From contig NZ_JAPZQX010000006.1 in the NCBI RefSeq assembly GCF_027531025.1, forward strand, positions 124,001 to 188,000: 64,000 bases of DNA, in the 5' to 3' direction. The position numbers and the translations under genes are program-made. This DNA is from Novosphingobium sp. (GTDB lineage Bacteria; Pseudomonadota; Alphaproteobacteria; Sphingomonadales; Sphingomonadaceae). The notes under the pieces are model-generated. The model saw only the letters and a program-made list of their open reading frames with translations. It did no database searches and was not told the origin of the DNA. How positions within the stretch are numbered: the stretch's first letter is position 1; each line of letters opens with the position of its first letter. Below are positions 9,674 through 18,543 of the stretch, one piece after another.

Positions 9674-10786
9674 ATGCGGGTGTGGGCCAATTTCAGCCTG
9701 GAACAGGACGATACCGGGCGGACCGTGGCGGTCCTGTCCGGGCCGATGACGGTCAGCTCGATCGGGGTGGTTGACCGGGCCCTGCGCGAATTGGCCGTTC
9801 CGCTGGACCGGGTGGACATTTCCGCTGTCCCGGAAATCGATACGGTTGGCGCCTGGACGGTGTGGCGCGTGGTGCGCGATCACGAGGCCGAGCTGGTCGG
9901 CGCGAGCGATCAGGCCCGGCGGCTGATTGCGGCGGTCAGCAAGTCAAAGGGTGAAGGCGAAACCGGCGCGCTGCGCCTGCCGCTGGCGCCGCGGATTGCC
10001 GATGGCGTCGGTCGGATCGTTTCGGGCTGGAGCGAGGGTACGGTGCGGCTGCTCGGCTTCCTTGGCGCGGTGCTGGTGGCCTGGTGGGGCATCATGACCA
10101 GCCCGGCGCGGATGCGCTGGATCGCCGTGGTCCGGCAGGCCGAACTGGTCGGCATTTCCGCCCTGGGCATCATCGGCCTGATGAGCTTCCTGGTCGGCAT
10201 TGTCATTGCCCAGCAGGGCGCGATCCAGCTCGAGCAGTTCGGGGCCGAAATGCTGACCGTCAACCTGACCGGGCGGATCGCCTTTCGCGAACTGGGCGTG
10301 CTGATGACCGCGATCATGGTCGCGGGCCGGTCGGGCTCCTCGTTTGCCGCGCAGATCGGCACGATGAAGCTGACCGAGGAAATCGACGCGATGCGGACCA
10401 TTGGCGTCTCCCCGGTCGAGGCGCTGGTGATCCCGCGTGTCCTGGCCGCCGTGGTGATGATGCCGCTGCTGGGCTTTTACGCGGCCGTGCTGGCGGTGAT
10501 CGGCGGGGCCTTCATTTCGGCCTTTACCCTCGGTATTCCCTTCATGACCTTCCTGCTGCGGATCCAGGAAGTGGTGCCGCTGCACGATGTCTGGGTGGGG
10601 CTGGTCAAGGCGCCGTTCTTCGGCCTGATCATCGCGCTGGCGGGCTGCTACCAGGGCATGCAGGTCAAGGCCAATGCCGAGGAAGTGGGCCTGCGCACCA
10701 CCATGGCCGTGGTCCAGGCGATATTCATGGTGATCGTGCTCGACGCCTTCTTTGCGGTGTTCTTCACCGAAGTGGGGTGGGGATGA
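9674..10786 (+). CDS. mlaE: MlaE/LinK-type ABC transporter permease with N-terminal STAS-like domain
   Basis: 370 residues; ATG at 9674 preceded by AGGAAGG. Residues 1 to about 95 look like a STAS-like domain ([29 protein letters not shown]). The MlaE permease follows, with the family signatures GQ-like [36 protein letters not shown] and [13 protein letters not shown]. This is the membrane part of a phospholipid/MCE transporter that exchanges lipids between inner and outer membrane. In E. coli the STAS protein (MlaB) is a separate subunit, whereas here it appears fused. It is first gene of a four-gene operon matching LinKLMN order, and its stop overlaps the ATPase start (ATGA). Confidence 0.93.
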   Translation: MRVWANFSLEQDDTGRTVAVLSGPMTVSSIGVVDRALRELAVPLDRVDISAVPEIDTVGAWTVWRVVRDHEAELVGASDQARRLIAAVSKSKGEGETGALRLPLAPRIADGVGRIVSGWSEGTVRLLGFLGAVLVAWWGIMTSPARMRWIAVVRQAELVGISALGIIGLMSFLVGIVIAQQGAIQLEQFGAEMLTVNLTGRIAFRELGVLMTAIMVAGRSGSSFAAQIGTMKLTEEIDAMRTIGVSPVEALVIPRVLAAVVMMPLLGFYAAVLAVIGGAFISAFTLGIPFMTFLLRIQEVVPLHDVWVGLVKAPFFGLIIALAGCYQGMQVKANAEEVGLRTTMAVVQAIFMVIVLDAFFAVFFTEVGWG

Positions 10787-11667
10787 GCCCGGACGAGCTT
10801 GGCGAAATCCGCGACGACGTGGCCGATACCGCGCACCGCCGCATGCCCGGCGCGTTCCGGGGCGAGTTCCCGATCGTGGTCGAGGGGCTGCGCAACGCCT
10901 TTGGCGAACAGGTGGTGCACGAAGGCCTCTCGCTTCAGGTCCGGCGGGGCGAGATCATCGGCGTGGTCGGCGGATCGGGGACCGGCAAGTCGGTGCTGAT
11001 GCGCTCGATCATCGGCCTCCAGCCGCCCAGCGCGGGGACGATCCACGTGCTGGGCGAGGATATCACCGCCGCGCGCGGGGACGAGGATATCGACATCCGC
11101 AGCCGCTGGGGCGTGCTGTTCCAGGGCGGGGCGTTGTTTTCCACCCTGACCGTGGCCGAGAATGTCGAGGTGCCGCTGCGCGAGTTCTATCCCGAAATCG
11201 GGGACGAGCTGCGGCGCGAAATCGCGCGGTTCAAGGTGGTCCTCTCCGGCCTGCCGGAAGAGGCGGCGAACAAGTATCCGGCCGAGCTTTCAGGCGGCAT
11301 GAAGAAGCGCGCCGGCCTGGCCCGCGCCCTGGCGCTCGATCCGGAACTGCTGTTCCTGGACGAGCCGACCGCCGGACTCGATCCGATCGGCGCGGCAGCC
11401 TTCGATGCGCTGACCAAGGAATTGCAGGACACGCTGGGGCTGACGGTGTTCCTGATCACCCACGATCTCGATACCCTGCACGAGATCTGCGACCGGGTGG
11501 CGGTGATTGCCGACAAGCGGGTGATCGCCTGCGACACGATCCCCAACCTGCTCAACCTCGATCACCCGTGGATCCAGGAATACTTCAATGGCCCGCGCGG
11601 CCGGGCGGCCGAAGCGGCGCAGCACCGGATCAAAGCGATGGACAAGCCGCGCAAGGCGGGGGATTAG
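10783..11667 (+). CDS. mlaF: MlaF/LinL-type ABC transporter ATP-binding protein
   Basis: 294 residues. Walker A is GGSGTGKS (63-70), the ABC signature is LSGGMKKRAGLARAL (about 168-182), Walker B is LLFLDEPTAGLD (about 189-200), and the switch His sits in ITHDLDT. The KKRAGLARA form of the signature helix is typical of the MlaF branch. It powers the MlaE permease at the cytoplasmic face. Residues 1-28 are an extra N-terminal segment relative to minimal MlaF. The start overlaps mlaE by 4 nt, and a 9-nt gap leads to the MCE gene. Confidence 0.95.
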   Translation: MSPDELGEIRDDVADTAHRRMPGAFRGEFPIVVEGLRNAFGEQVVHEGLSLQVRRGEIIGVVGGSGTGKSVLMRSIIGLQPPSAGTIHVLGEDITAARGDEDIDIRSRWGVLFQGGALFSTLTVAENVEVPLREFYPEIGDELRREIARFKVVLSGLPEEAANKYPAELSGGMKKRAGLARALALDPELLFLDEPTAGLDPIGAAAFDALTKELQDTLGLTVFLITHDLDTLHEICDRVAVIADKRVIACDTIPNLLNLDHPWIQEYFNGPRGRAAEAAQHRIKAMDKPRKAGD

Positions 11668-11676
11668 AGGCGCCGG

Positions 11677-12615
11677 ATGGAAACGAGAGCCAACAACGTC
11701 TGGGTAGGGGCTGTCACGCTCGCGCTGCTGGCGGCGCTGGCCGCCTTCATCATCTGGATCGCGCGCTGGAACGAAACCAGCCAGACCAGTTACGACATCT
11801 TCTTCAAGCAATCGGTCGATGGCCTGTCCGAAGGCGCGCAGGTGACCTTTTCCGGGGTGCCGATCGGCCAGATCGAAACCATCGAGCTGTGGCGCAAGGA
11901 TCCCAGTTTCGTGCGCGTGCGGATCGCGGTGAACGAGAAGGTGCCGATCCTGCTGGGCACGGTGGCGACGATCCAGGGCAGCTTTACCGGCGTATCGAAC
12001 ATTCAGCTCGAGGGCGCGGTCAAGGGCGCGCCGCCGATTACCGAAAAGGGGCCGGAAGGCGCGCCGGTTATCCCGACCAAGCGCGGCGGCCTGGGTGAAC
12101 TGCTCAACACCGCGCCGGTCCTGCTCGATCGGCTGGCCACGGTTTCGGAACGCCTCAACCTGGCGCTGTCGGACAAGAACCTGAAAAGCCTGGAAAACAT
12201 CCTCGCCAATACCGACCGGTTCAGCGCGGGCCTCGCCGATGCCTCGCCGCAAGTGCAGAGCACCCTGGCCGAGCTGCAGGTCACGCTCAAGCAGGCGACG
12301 CTGACCCTGACCGAGTTCGAGAAGGTGGCCCGCTCGGCCGACCAGTTCCTCTCGGCCGATGGCCAGGCCCTGTCGAAGGATCTGCGCGCCACGCTCAAGT
12401 CCGCTTCGGGCGCGGCCAAGGAGCTGGAGGCAACCCTCGCCGCTGCACGTCCGGCCGCCCAGCGGCTCAACGACCAGACCCTGCCCGAGGCCGAGGCCAT
12501 GATCCGCGACCTGCGCGCCACCAGCCGAGCCTTGCGCGACCTGACCGAGAAGATCGACGACGGCGGTGCGGGCGCGCTGCTGGGGGGCAACAAGCTGCCG
12601 GAGTACAAGCAATGA
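11677..12615 (+). CDS. mlaD: MlaD/LinM-type MCE family substrate-binding protein
   Basis: 312 residues. One N-terminal transmembrane anchor (about 8-31) is followed by an MCE domain (about 38-115, with VDGLSEGAQVTFSGVPIGQI and GTVATIQGSFTGVSNIQLEG). A long Ala/Leu-rich helical or coiled-coil region (about 135-300) follows, as in single-MCE proteins that reach across the periplasm. It would bind lipid delivered to or from the MlaE/MlaF complex. The stop overlaps the next lipoprotein gene by 4 nt. Confidence 0.93.
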   Translation: METRANNVWVGAVTLALLAALAAFIIWIARWNETSQTSYDIFFKQSVDGLSEGAQVTFSGVPIGQIETIELWRKDPSFVRVRIAVNEKVPILLGTVATIQGSFTGVSNIQLEGAVKGAPPITEKGPEGAPVIPTKRGGLGELLNTAPVLLDRLATVSERLNLALSDKNLKSLENILANTDRFSAGLADASPQVQSTLAELQVTLKQATLTLTEFEKVARSADQFLSADGQALSKDLRATLKSASGAAKELEATLAAARPAAQRLNDQTLPEAEAMIRDLRATSRALRDLTEKIDDGGAGALLGGNKLPEYKQ

Positions 12616-13208
12616 GCCGTGCGATCCTGCTGCGGGCAGCCGGGCTGCCCCTTGCGCTCCTGCTGGGCGGTTGCCTGGGCGGGCTGGGCGGGGGCAAGGC
12701 GCCCGCCACGCTGATCGCGCTGACCCCCACCGAGGTTCCGGCCGCCGGTACCGGCAGCACCGGCCAGCTGGCCGATGCCCTGCTGGTGCTGGAACCGGAA
12801 GTGGACCGCAAGCTGGCCGTGCTCAAGGTGCCGGTCCAGGTCGACAGCGCCAGCATCGCCTATCTCGCCGATGCCGCCTGGGTCGAACGACCGGCCCGCC
12901 AGTTCCGCGGCCTCCTGGCCGAAACCCTGCGCGCCGGGGGCAAGCGGCTGGTGCTCGACGATGCCGGAGCGGCCGGGCCCGCCGCGCACAAGCTGGGCGG
13001 GCGGCTGCTCGACATGGGCTATGACGCGGCGAGCCAGTCGGTGGTCGTGCGGTTCGAGGCCGTGCGCACCGGGCCGGGCGGCGCCATCGCCACCCGCCGC
13101 TTCGAAAGCGTGATGCCCGGCGTTTCGGCCAGGCCCCAGGCGATCGCCCCGGCGCTCAACCGGGCAGCCAATGCGGTCGCCGGCGAAGTCGCGGCCTGGG
13201 TGGGCTGA
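12612..13208 (+). CDS. ABC-type transport auxiliary lipoprotein (LinN / PqiC-like)
   Basis: 198 residues with a lipoprotein signal peptide: the hydrophobic run GLPLALLLGG is followed by Cys21, giving the lipobox LGGC. The mature part fits the ABC_trans_aux family (DUF330), outer-membrane lipoproteins that partner MCE transporters such as PqiABC and LinKLMN. Position as fourth gene, after permease, ATPase and MCE protein, matches LinN. It probably receives lipid at the outer membrane; its substrate is not evident. Its stop lies immediately next to the stop of the convergent MarR gene. Confidence 0.88.
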   Translation: MSRAILLRAAGLPLALLLGGCLGGLGGGKAPATLIALTPTEVPAAGTGSTGQLADALLVLEPEVDRKLAVLKVPVQVDSASIAYLADAAWVERPARQFRGLLAETLRAGGKRLVLDDAGAAGPAAHKLGGRLLDMGYDAASQSVVVRFEAVRTGPGGAIATRRFESVMPGVSARPQAIAPALNRAANAVAGEVAAWVG

Positions 13209-13688
13209 TCAGCCGCCCAGCGCTTTCAACAGTCGGCGCAAATCGTCCCGCGCGGCCTGATCGATCTGCTGCACCTGTCGCTCCGCGAGGCCAAACCGGG
13301 CCTCGGCCAGTTGTTCGACCAGTGCCAGTCCCGCGGGGGTCAGGCTGGCAAGTCGCTTGCGCCGATCCCCTGCTGCGCCCGATCGCGCGATCAGGCCCTT
13401 GCGTTCCAACCGGTTCATGCAGGCGGTCAAGGCCCCTGATGTCAGCACGACCGACGCCTGCAACTGGGATGGTGTCTGCGCATAGGGTCGACCCATCCGG
13501 CGCAGCGTGGCCAGCAGGTCGAACTCGGAATAGGTCAGGCCGTGTTGGCCCAGCAGCGCATTGGCCTCATCATGGAAGCTGCGGCCAAGGCGCATGATCC
13601 GCCCGACAATCTGCATGGCGCCAAGATCAAGCTCGGGCCATTCACGCGCCCAGTCCGAGACCAACTGATCGATCAGGTCCATCGGCAT
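13209..13688 (-). CDS. MarR family transcriptional regulator
   Basis: 159 residues from the ATG at 13688; a second ATG six bases on is equally plausible, and both follow GGAGGGGGA. The winged helix is clear: helix-turn-helix around LQASVVLTSGALTACMNRLE and wing GDRRKRLASLTPAG. The flanking helices would form the dimer interface. MarR proteins usually repress a neighbouring divergent gene and release DNA on binding small phenolics, antibiotics or oxidants. The divergent neighbour is a secreted serine hydrolase gene, with a palindrome between them (13771-13788) as the likely operator. No Cys pair suggesting an OhrR-type redox switch is obvious. Confidence 0.9.
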   Translation of the reverse strand: MPMDLIDQLVSDWAREWPELDLGAMQIVGRIMRLGRSFHDEANALLGQHGLTYSEFDLLATLRRMGRPYAQTPSQLQASVVLTSGALTACMNRLERKGLIARSGAAGDRRKRLASLTPAGLALVEQLAEARFGLAERQVQQIDQAARDDLRRLLKALGG

Positions 13689-13770
13689 TCCCCCTCCGGT
13701 TACGATTAGCCCGGCGGCCCGCAGTCTGGCTGGCAAATGTGTACCGGTACGCGGCGGCGATTGATCGAGA

Positions 13771-13788
13771 TATCTTTACATGAAGATA
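13771..13788. promoter_or_regulatory. Palindromic candidate MarR operator
   Basis: TATCTTTACATGAAGATA has perfect 6-bp arms (TATCTT / AAGATA) around six bases. Such TCTT...AAGA palindromes of about 18 bp are typical in size and half-site of MarR-family operators. It ends one base before the ATG of the divergent hydrolase gene, so binding would block its translation start region or a near-leaderless transcript. Confidence 0.5.
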
Positions 13789-13789
13789 A

Positions 13790-15322
13790 ATGATCATGAT
13801 CCGACCAGACATATCTCTCCGCCGACTGGCGTTGTTCGCACTGCCGCTGCTGGCGCTGACCAGCGGAATTGCCGCCCAGGGGCAGGCTGGCCCGGCCGTT
13901 CCGGCCGCAGCACCCGCAGCCAAGACCTCGCAACCGCCCGGTGCCGCCAGGCTGGCGAAGCTGGCGCATGAATACTTGACCGGCGCCCAGCGGCATGAAC
14001 AGTTCCTCGGCACGGTGCTGATCGCCCGGCGCGGCGAACCGGTGTTCGTCCGCTCCTATGGCCAGGCCTCGATCGAACTGGGGGTCCCGAACCGGCGCGA
14101 CACCCGCTTCGCCATTGCCTCGATCACCAAGCAGTTCACGGCCGTGGCCATCATGCGGCTGCGCGAAGCCGGCAAGCTTGACCTCGATGATCCGATCTGT
14201 CGGCACCTCGATGATTGCCCCCCTGCCTGGCAGCCGGTGACGATCCGCCACGCGCTCGCGCACACCTCGGGCATTCCGAACATTACCGGGTTGGCAGACT
14301 GGGACGAGCGGATTGGCCGCATTCCCGACAGTCCGCGCGGGCTCTTGCGCCATGTCCGCGATCTGCCGCTGCAATTCGAACCCGGCAGCCGCTTTCGCTA
14401 CAGCAACAGCGGTTATCAACTGCTCGGGCTGGTGATCGAAAAGCACAGCGGCATGTCCTTTGGCCGTTATCTGGCGCAGGAGTTCTTCACGCCGCTTGGC
14501 ATGACGGCAACGGGCCTGCTGGATTACCATTCGATCATCCCCAACCGCGCCACCGGCTATTACTGGAAGGCCAATGCCTTCTCCCTGCCGCTGAGCGAGT
14601 ATCCGGGGCACGCCTATGCCGCAGGCGGACTCTATTCGACCGTTGATGATCTGCTGCGCTGGGCCAATGCGCTGGACTCTGATCGCCTGCTACCCGCTGC
14701 CGCCCGGCGCGAAATGGAGGTTCCCGGCCAGGGTGACTATGGTCTGGGCTTTGAGCTGGGCAAGATCGGCCCGCACCGCCACGTTGGCCATGCCGGTTCG
14801 GTCCCCGGCTTCTCCACCTATCTGGCGCGTTTCCCGGACGATGGCCTGACCGTGGTGGTCCTGTCCAACAGCGATCCGGCCTCGGCCAACCGGGTGATGC
14901 GCAGCCTCGCGGCGATCGCCCTTGGCCAACCTTACGAACAAGCCAGGCCGCAGCTGTTCAACGTGCTGTGGACCATTGTCCAGAGCGAAGGCGGTGCGGC
15001 TGCCGCGCAGCATGTCCGCGCCCTGCGCGCGGCTGGCGATCCGGCGGTGAAGGGCAACCTGGAACGACTGCTGAATGTCCTGGGCTATGACCTGAAGGCG
15101 AACGAGCGCTTGCCCGATGCGCTTCACATCTTCCGGCTCAATGTCGAGCTGTTTCCAAAATCGGCCAATGTCCATGACAGTCTTGGCGAAGCCCTGCTCC
15201 AGGCCGGGGACCGGGCCGCGGCCCGCAGCAGTTACGAACGGGCGCTGCAGCTCGATCCGGCCAGCACCACTGCGGCCAAGGCGCTGAGCCAGTTGCGCGG
15301 TGAAGCCGCGCCCGGCAAATAG
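13790..15322 (+). CDS. Exported beta-lactamase-family serine hydrolase with C-terminal TPR segment
   Basis: 510 residues. An N-terminal signal peptide (RRLALFALPLLALTSGIAA) precedes a class C beta-lactamase/PBP4*-type domain with SITK (S111, K114), YSN (in RYSNSGY, about 204) and HVGHAG (about 338), the usual S-x-x-K, Y-x-N and H-x-G triad. Residues ~430-500 carry TPR-like helices (VHDSLGEALLQAGD, ARSSYERALQLDP). The family includes esterases, D-aminopeptidases and peptidoglycan-related hydrolases, so true beta-lactam hydrolysis cannot be assumed. Starts at 13790 and 13796 are both possible. The divergent MarR gene and the intervening palindrome suggest inducible control. Confidence 0.85.
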   Translation: MIMIRPDISLRRLALFALPLLALTSGIAAQGQAGPAVPAAAPAAKTSQPPGAARLAKLAHEYLTGAQRHEQFLGTVLIARRGEPVFVRSYGQASIELGVPNRRDTRFAIASITKQFTAVAIMRLREAGKLDLDDPICRHLDDCPPAWQPVTIRHALAHTSGIPNITGLADWDERIGRIPDSPRGLLRHVRDLPLQFEPGSRFRYSNSGYQLLGLVIEKHSGMSFGRYLAQEFFTPLGMTATGLLDYHSIIPNRATGYYWKANAFSLPLSEYPGHAYAAGGLYSTVDDLLRWANALDSDRLLPAAARREMEVPGQGDYGLGFELGKIGPHRHVGHAGSVPGFSTYLARFPDDGLTVVVLSNSDPASANRVMRSLAAIALGQPYEQARPQLFNVLWTIVQSEGGAAAAQHVRALRAAGDPAVKGNLERLLNVLGYDLKANERLPDALHIFRLNVELFPKSANVHDSLGEALLQAGDRAAARSSYERALQLDPASTTAAKALSQLRGEAAPGK

Positions 15323-15401
15323 CGGTCGGCGTTCATGGCCCCGCAACCTGACCCGGCCCAAAGCCCATTCCGGTTGGCAGCGCGCCAGAAGGAGTTCGGG
15401 A

Positions 15402-15824
15402 ATGGTCAGGATCGGGCATGCAGGATTGGCCAGGGGGCTCGTTTTCGCCGGACTGCTGGCCACGACCGCAGCTTCGGCGCAGGCTCCCGCAGCAGCGCCA
15501 CCGCTCTCGCCGGAATTGCAGCTGGGCCTGCGCTGTGCCGCCCTGTTCTCGATCATCGCGGGCGAACAGGCGCGCCAGGCACCCGGCGCGGCGGACTGGC
15601 CACCGCTGGCCGGGCGCGGGCGCGAGTTCTTCGTGCGGGTTGCCGCACAGGCGATGGATGCGGGCAAGCTCGACCGGGCCGGGATCACTGCGCTGATGCA
15701 GGCCGAGGCCGACGCCCTGCAGCGAACCGACACTGCTGTCACATTCGCCATCAGGGCCGGGGGCATCAGGAATCAATGTCTTGCCTTGCTCGATGCCACA
15801 GTACCGCCCATCGCTGGCCGGTGA
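15402..15824 (+). CDS. Small exported protein of unknown function
   Basis: 140 residues starting at 15402, with a strong AGAAGGAG ribosome-binding site. A signal peptide (about 1-26, cleaved near ASAQA) precedes a short helical mature region containing two Cys (in LGLRCAAL and NQCLALL) that could pair in the periplasm. I do not recognise the family. It follows the serine hydrolase gene by 79 nt on the same strand and may share its transcript. Confidence 0.7.
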   Translation: MVRIGHAGLARGLVFAGLLATTAASAQAPAAAPPLSPELQLGLRCAALFSIIAGEQARQAPGAADWPPLAGRGREFFVRVAAQAMDAGKLDRAGITALMQAEADALQRTDTAVTFAIRAGGIRNQCLALLDATVPPIAGR

Positions 15825-15875
15825 TGCACGCCAACGTCTGATCCTGGCAGCCTGCGTTAACTAATGGAATTGCGA

Positions 15876-15893
15876 CTGTCCCGTTCCGGACAG
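15876..15893. repeat. Short inverted repeat upstream of the ParA-like gene
   Basis: CTGTCC and GGACAG are separated by six bases, about 80 nt before the ParA-like start. It could be an operator or small hairpin in an otherwise featureless 146-nt spacer (15825-15970). No promoter could be assigned with confidence. Confidence 0.3.
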
Positions 15894-15970
15894 GGTAAAG
15901 CGGCCATGTTGCTTTTGCCATCGAATCGGTGGAAGCCGGGTCGGAGGGTGTTGATCAGAGGTCGCAGTAA

Positions 15971-16759
15971 ATGGCGGTAATCGCCGTCTTCAGTATCAAG
16001 GGCGGGGTGGGCAAGACCACCCTGGCGACCGAGCTGGCCTGGCGCTGGGCGCGCGATGGGCAGCATGACACGCTGCTGTGGGATCTCGATCCGCAGGGCG
16101 GGGCCGGGTTCCTGTTAGGTATCGACCCACCACAACGCCAGCGCGCCGCCGCGATCTTCCAGCGCGAAGGCCGCCCGCGCGAGGCGATCGTCGATAGCGG
16201 TTATCAGGGCCTGTCGCTGCTGCCGGCCGATCCCAGCCTGCGCCAGCTGCCGCTGCACCTGGCCCGGCTGGGTCCCCGCCGCCTGCCGCAGGTCGCCAGC
16301 CTGCTGCGCGGCACCTGGCCCCGGATCGTGCTCGATTGCCCGGCCGGGCTGACGGCCGTGACCGAACAGGCCCTGGCTGCCGCCGATGCGATCATCGTGC
16401 CGCTGCCCCCATCGCCGCTGTCGCTGCGGGCGCTGGGCCAGCTGCGCGAGGAACTGCTGCGCCTGCACCACCGCCACGCCCCGATCCTGCCGGTCCTGTC
16501 GATGTATAACCGCAGTCGCCCGATCCACCGCGCCCTGCGCACCGGCGATGCCGGGGCCTGGCCCGTCATCCCGACGTCGACCCATGTCGAACAGGTGGCG
16601 GTGCGCCGCGCTCCGCTGTCCAGCTTTGCCCAGGGTTCGCAGGTCGATCGCGCTTTCGATCGGCTGTGGCGCGGGATCGAGGCCAAGGTGGCCGCGCGCT
16701 CTGGCCAGTCGGCCCGGTCGGCGCTGCCGGCGGATGGTACCCGGTCCGCCTACGCCTGA
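15971..16759 (+). CDS. Orphan ParA/MinD-like P-loop ATPase
   Basis: 262 residues with the deviant Walker A motif KGGVGKTT (10-17), switch I-like DLDPQGG (about 39-45) and IVLDCPAG (about 118-125). ParA proteins form ATP-dependent patterns that position DNA, chemoreceptors or envelope complexes. No parB-like gene or centromere-like repeat lies next to it, so it is not a classical chromosome-partition pair. It is about 6.4 kb from the flagellar island, and I cannot tie it to that. The C-terminal tail is basic and low in complexity. Confidence 0.85.
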   Translation: MAVIAVFSIKGGVGKTTLATELAWRWARDGQHDTLLWDLDPQGGAGFLLGIDPPQRQRAAAIFQREGRPREAIVDSGYQGLSLLPADPSLRQLPLHLARLGPRRLPQVASLLRGTWPRIVLDCPAGLTAVTEQALAAADAIIVPLPPSPLSLRALGQLREELLRLHHRHAPILPVLSMYNRSRPIHRALRTGDAGAWPVIPTSTHVEQVAVRRAPLSSFAQGSQVDRAFDRLWRGIEAKVAARSGQSARSALPADGTRSAYA

Positions 16760-16864
16760 TCACCCGCCCCCGGCCGGGCCGGTTCGGCTTTCCCCCGTTT
16801 TTTGCGCGCCCGGGCCCGTGCTCCGGGTGGACGGGCTGGCTGCGCTTGGGCATGGGGAATGGCC

Positions 16865-17536
16865 ATGTGGCAACTCTACCAATTCCCCCTCTGCCCGTTC
16901 AGCCGCAAGGTGCGCCTGCTGCTGAGCGAAAAGGGCGTGGCTTACGAATTGTGGCGCGAGAACCCGTGGGAAGGGCGTGACGAGTTCTATGCGCTGAACC
17001 CGGCCGGGCGCACCCCGGTGCTGCACGATCCGGCCAAGGGCATCACCCTGTGCGATAGCCGGGCGATCTGCGAATACTTCGAGGAAACGGTCGACAAGCA
17101 GCCGCTGATCAATGGCACGGCCACCAATCGCGCGGAAATCCGCCGTCTTGTCGCCCTGTTTGATGAGAACTTCTATGGCGATGTTACCGCCCCGCTGCTG
17201 CACGAACGGATGAAGAAGCGGCTGGTCTATCGCCAGTCACCCGATTCGCGGGTGCTGCGCGAAGCGATGAAGCTGGCGCACGAGCACCTCTATTACATCG
17301 ACCACCTGATCGATCACCGGCCCTGGCTGGCCGGGGCGACGATGAGCCTCGCGGACCTTGCCGCCGCGGCCCAGATCTCGGTTGCCGATTACCTTGGCGG
17401 GCTTGACTGGTCGGGCCACGAACAGGCCGCCGCCTGGTACGCCGTGTTCAAGAGCCGCCCAAGCTTCCGCCCGCTGCTGTCGGAACGGATGGAAGTGATC
17501 CAGCCGCCCAGCCACTATGCGGACGTGAACGCGTAA
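16865..17536 (+). CDS. Glutathione S-transferase family protein
   Basis: 223 residues from the ATG at 16865 (MWQLYQFPLCPFSRKVR), with GGGGAA upstream; an in-frame ATG six bases earlier is possible. The N-terminal thioredoxin-like domain has CPFS near residues 10-13 and the glutathione-contacting LNPAGRTPVL and CDSRAICEYF segments. The C-terminal all-helical domain carries MSLADLAAAAQISVADYLG. Activity is presumably glutathione conjugation or reduction of an unknown electrophile. Spacer 16760-16864 shows GC-rich sequence and a short T-run but no clear hairpin. It is convergent with the NDUFA9-like gene. Confidence 0.9.
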   Translation: MWQLYQFPLCPFSRKVRLLLSEKGVAYELWRENPWEGRDEFYALNPAGRTPVLHDPAKGITLCDSRAICEYFEETVDKQPLINGTATNRAEIRRLVALFDENFYGDVTAPLLHERMKKRLVYRQSPDSRVLREAMKLAHEHLYYIDHLIDHRPWLAGATMSLADLAAAAQISVADYLGGLDWSGHEQAAAWYAVFKSRPSFRPLLSERMEVIQPPSHYADVNA

Positions 17537-17540
17537 GTCT

Positions 17541-17562
17541 CCCCTCCCGCAGGCGGGAGGGG
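17541..17562. terminator. Hairpin between convergent genes (repeat-like)
   Basis: Perfect 10-bp arms CCCCTCCCGC / GCGGGAGGGG with a two-base gap lie between the GST and NDUFA9-like stops. No U-run follows on either strand. The flanking GGTTGGGGGAGGG resembles a dispersed sphingomonad repeat, so it is either a terminator serving both genes or a REP copy. Confidence 0.55.
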
Positions 17563-17577
17563 TTGGGGGAGGGCAGG

Positions 17578-18543
17578 TTAAGCCGCGCTGGCCTTGGTGC
17601 CAAACCGGCCGTGCTTGCGGAAGCGGACCATCCAGCGATCGAGGAACAGGCCGAGCGGACGCGGGGTGATGCCCAGCGCCTTCAGGCCCTTGGCCTTGGG
17701 AGCCACCACGTTGCCGGCCTTGAGCATCTTCCACTGGTCGCGGCTCAGCGGGGCCAGCGGCAGCCAGCCGGTCAGCGTGGCAAAGGCGGCCGAAGCGGCA
17801 TCGGGCAGCGGCAGGAACAGCGGGCTGCGGCCCTGGGCGGCGGCGATCCGCTGGTTGATTTCCAGCATGGTCAGCACTTCCGGCCCGCCCAGTTCAAAGG
17901 TCTTGCCGCCATGGCTGGCCGGATCGGCCAGGGCCGCGGCAATCGCGGCGGCGCAATCGTCGACGAACAGCGGCTGGAACGGGGCTTCGGGGCCGAACAC
18001 CGGCAGCACCGGCGCGGCGGCGATCAGCCCCGCGAACATGTTGATGAACTTGTCATCCGGCCCGAACAGGACCGAGGGGCGCAGCACCGTCGCCTTGGGG
18101 AAGGCCGCCAGCACGGCCGCCTCGCCCGCCGCCTTGGTGGTGGCATAGGCGGTCTCGCCCTCGGCATCGGCGCCGATCGCGGAAACGTGGACGAAGGCAC
18201 CCGCGCCGGCTGCCCTGGCCGCTGCCGCCAGCGCCCCGACGCCGCTGCCCTGCACGGCATCAAGGTCGCCGCCAAAGGCCCCGACCAGGTTCACCACGGC
18301 ATCGGCGCCGGCCACCACGCGGGCCAGCGATTCCGGCTTCGTCATGTCGCAGCGGGCGAACTGGACCTGGCCCAGGTTGGCCAGTGGCTTCAGCTTGAAG
18401 GCGCGTTCGGGATTGCGGCTGGCAATCCGCAGCCGCGCCCCTGCCGCCAGCAGTTCCTGCGCCACATGGCTGCCCAGGAACCCGCTGCCGCCCACCAGCA
18501 CCACCAGCTTGCCGTTCAGTGCCGCGACCATCTTGCCCGCCAT
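17578..18543 (-). CDS. NDUFA9-like NAD(P)-binding SDR-type protein
   Basis: 321 residues from the ATG at 18543, with AAGGAA upstream. The N-terminal Rossmann motif is GGSGFLGSHV, followed by HVSAIGAD and the YATTKAAGE segment, where YxxxK is replaced by a Y-x-T-T-K arrangement typical of atypical extended SDRs. The family includes the complex I accessory subunit NDUFA9 and bacterial quinone- or ubiquinone-linked homologues. No nuo genes are nearby, so a complex I role is not shown. The C-terminal helical tail is basic. Confidence 0.82.
   Translation of the reverse strand: MAGKMVAALNGKLVVLVGGSGFLGSHVAQELLAAGARLRIASRNPERAFKLKPLANLGQVQFARCDMTKPESLARVVAGADAVVNLVGAFGGDLDAVQGSGVGALAAAARAAGAGAFVHVSAIGADAEGETAYATTKAAGEAAVLAAFPKATVLRPSVLFGPDDKFINMFAGLIAAAPVLPVFGPEAPFQPLFVDDCAAAIAAALADPASHGGKTFELGGPEVLTMLEINQRIAAAQGRSPLFLPLPDAASAAFATLTGWLPLAPLSRDQWKMLKAGNVVAPKAKGLKALGITPRPLGLFLDRWMVRFRKHGRFGTKASAA

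Noticed and set aside
8224..9774. A 516-codon plus-strand frame opposite valS
   Set aside because: valS is certain by HIGH and KMSKS motifs; the frame is a compositional shadow.
15971..16759. ParA-like gene as a chromosome-partition locus or origin marker
   Set aside because: No ParB, no parS-like repeats, and no replication or rRNA-modification genes beside it.
17578..18543. NDUFA9-like gene as evidence for a complex I operon
   Set aside because: No nuo genes nearby; such homologues occur alone in many alphaproteobacteria.
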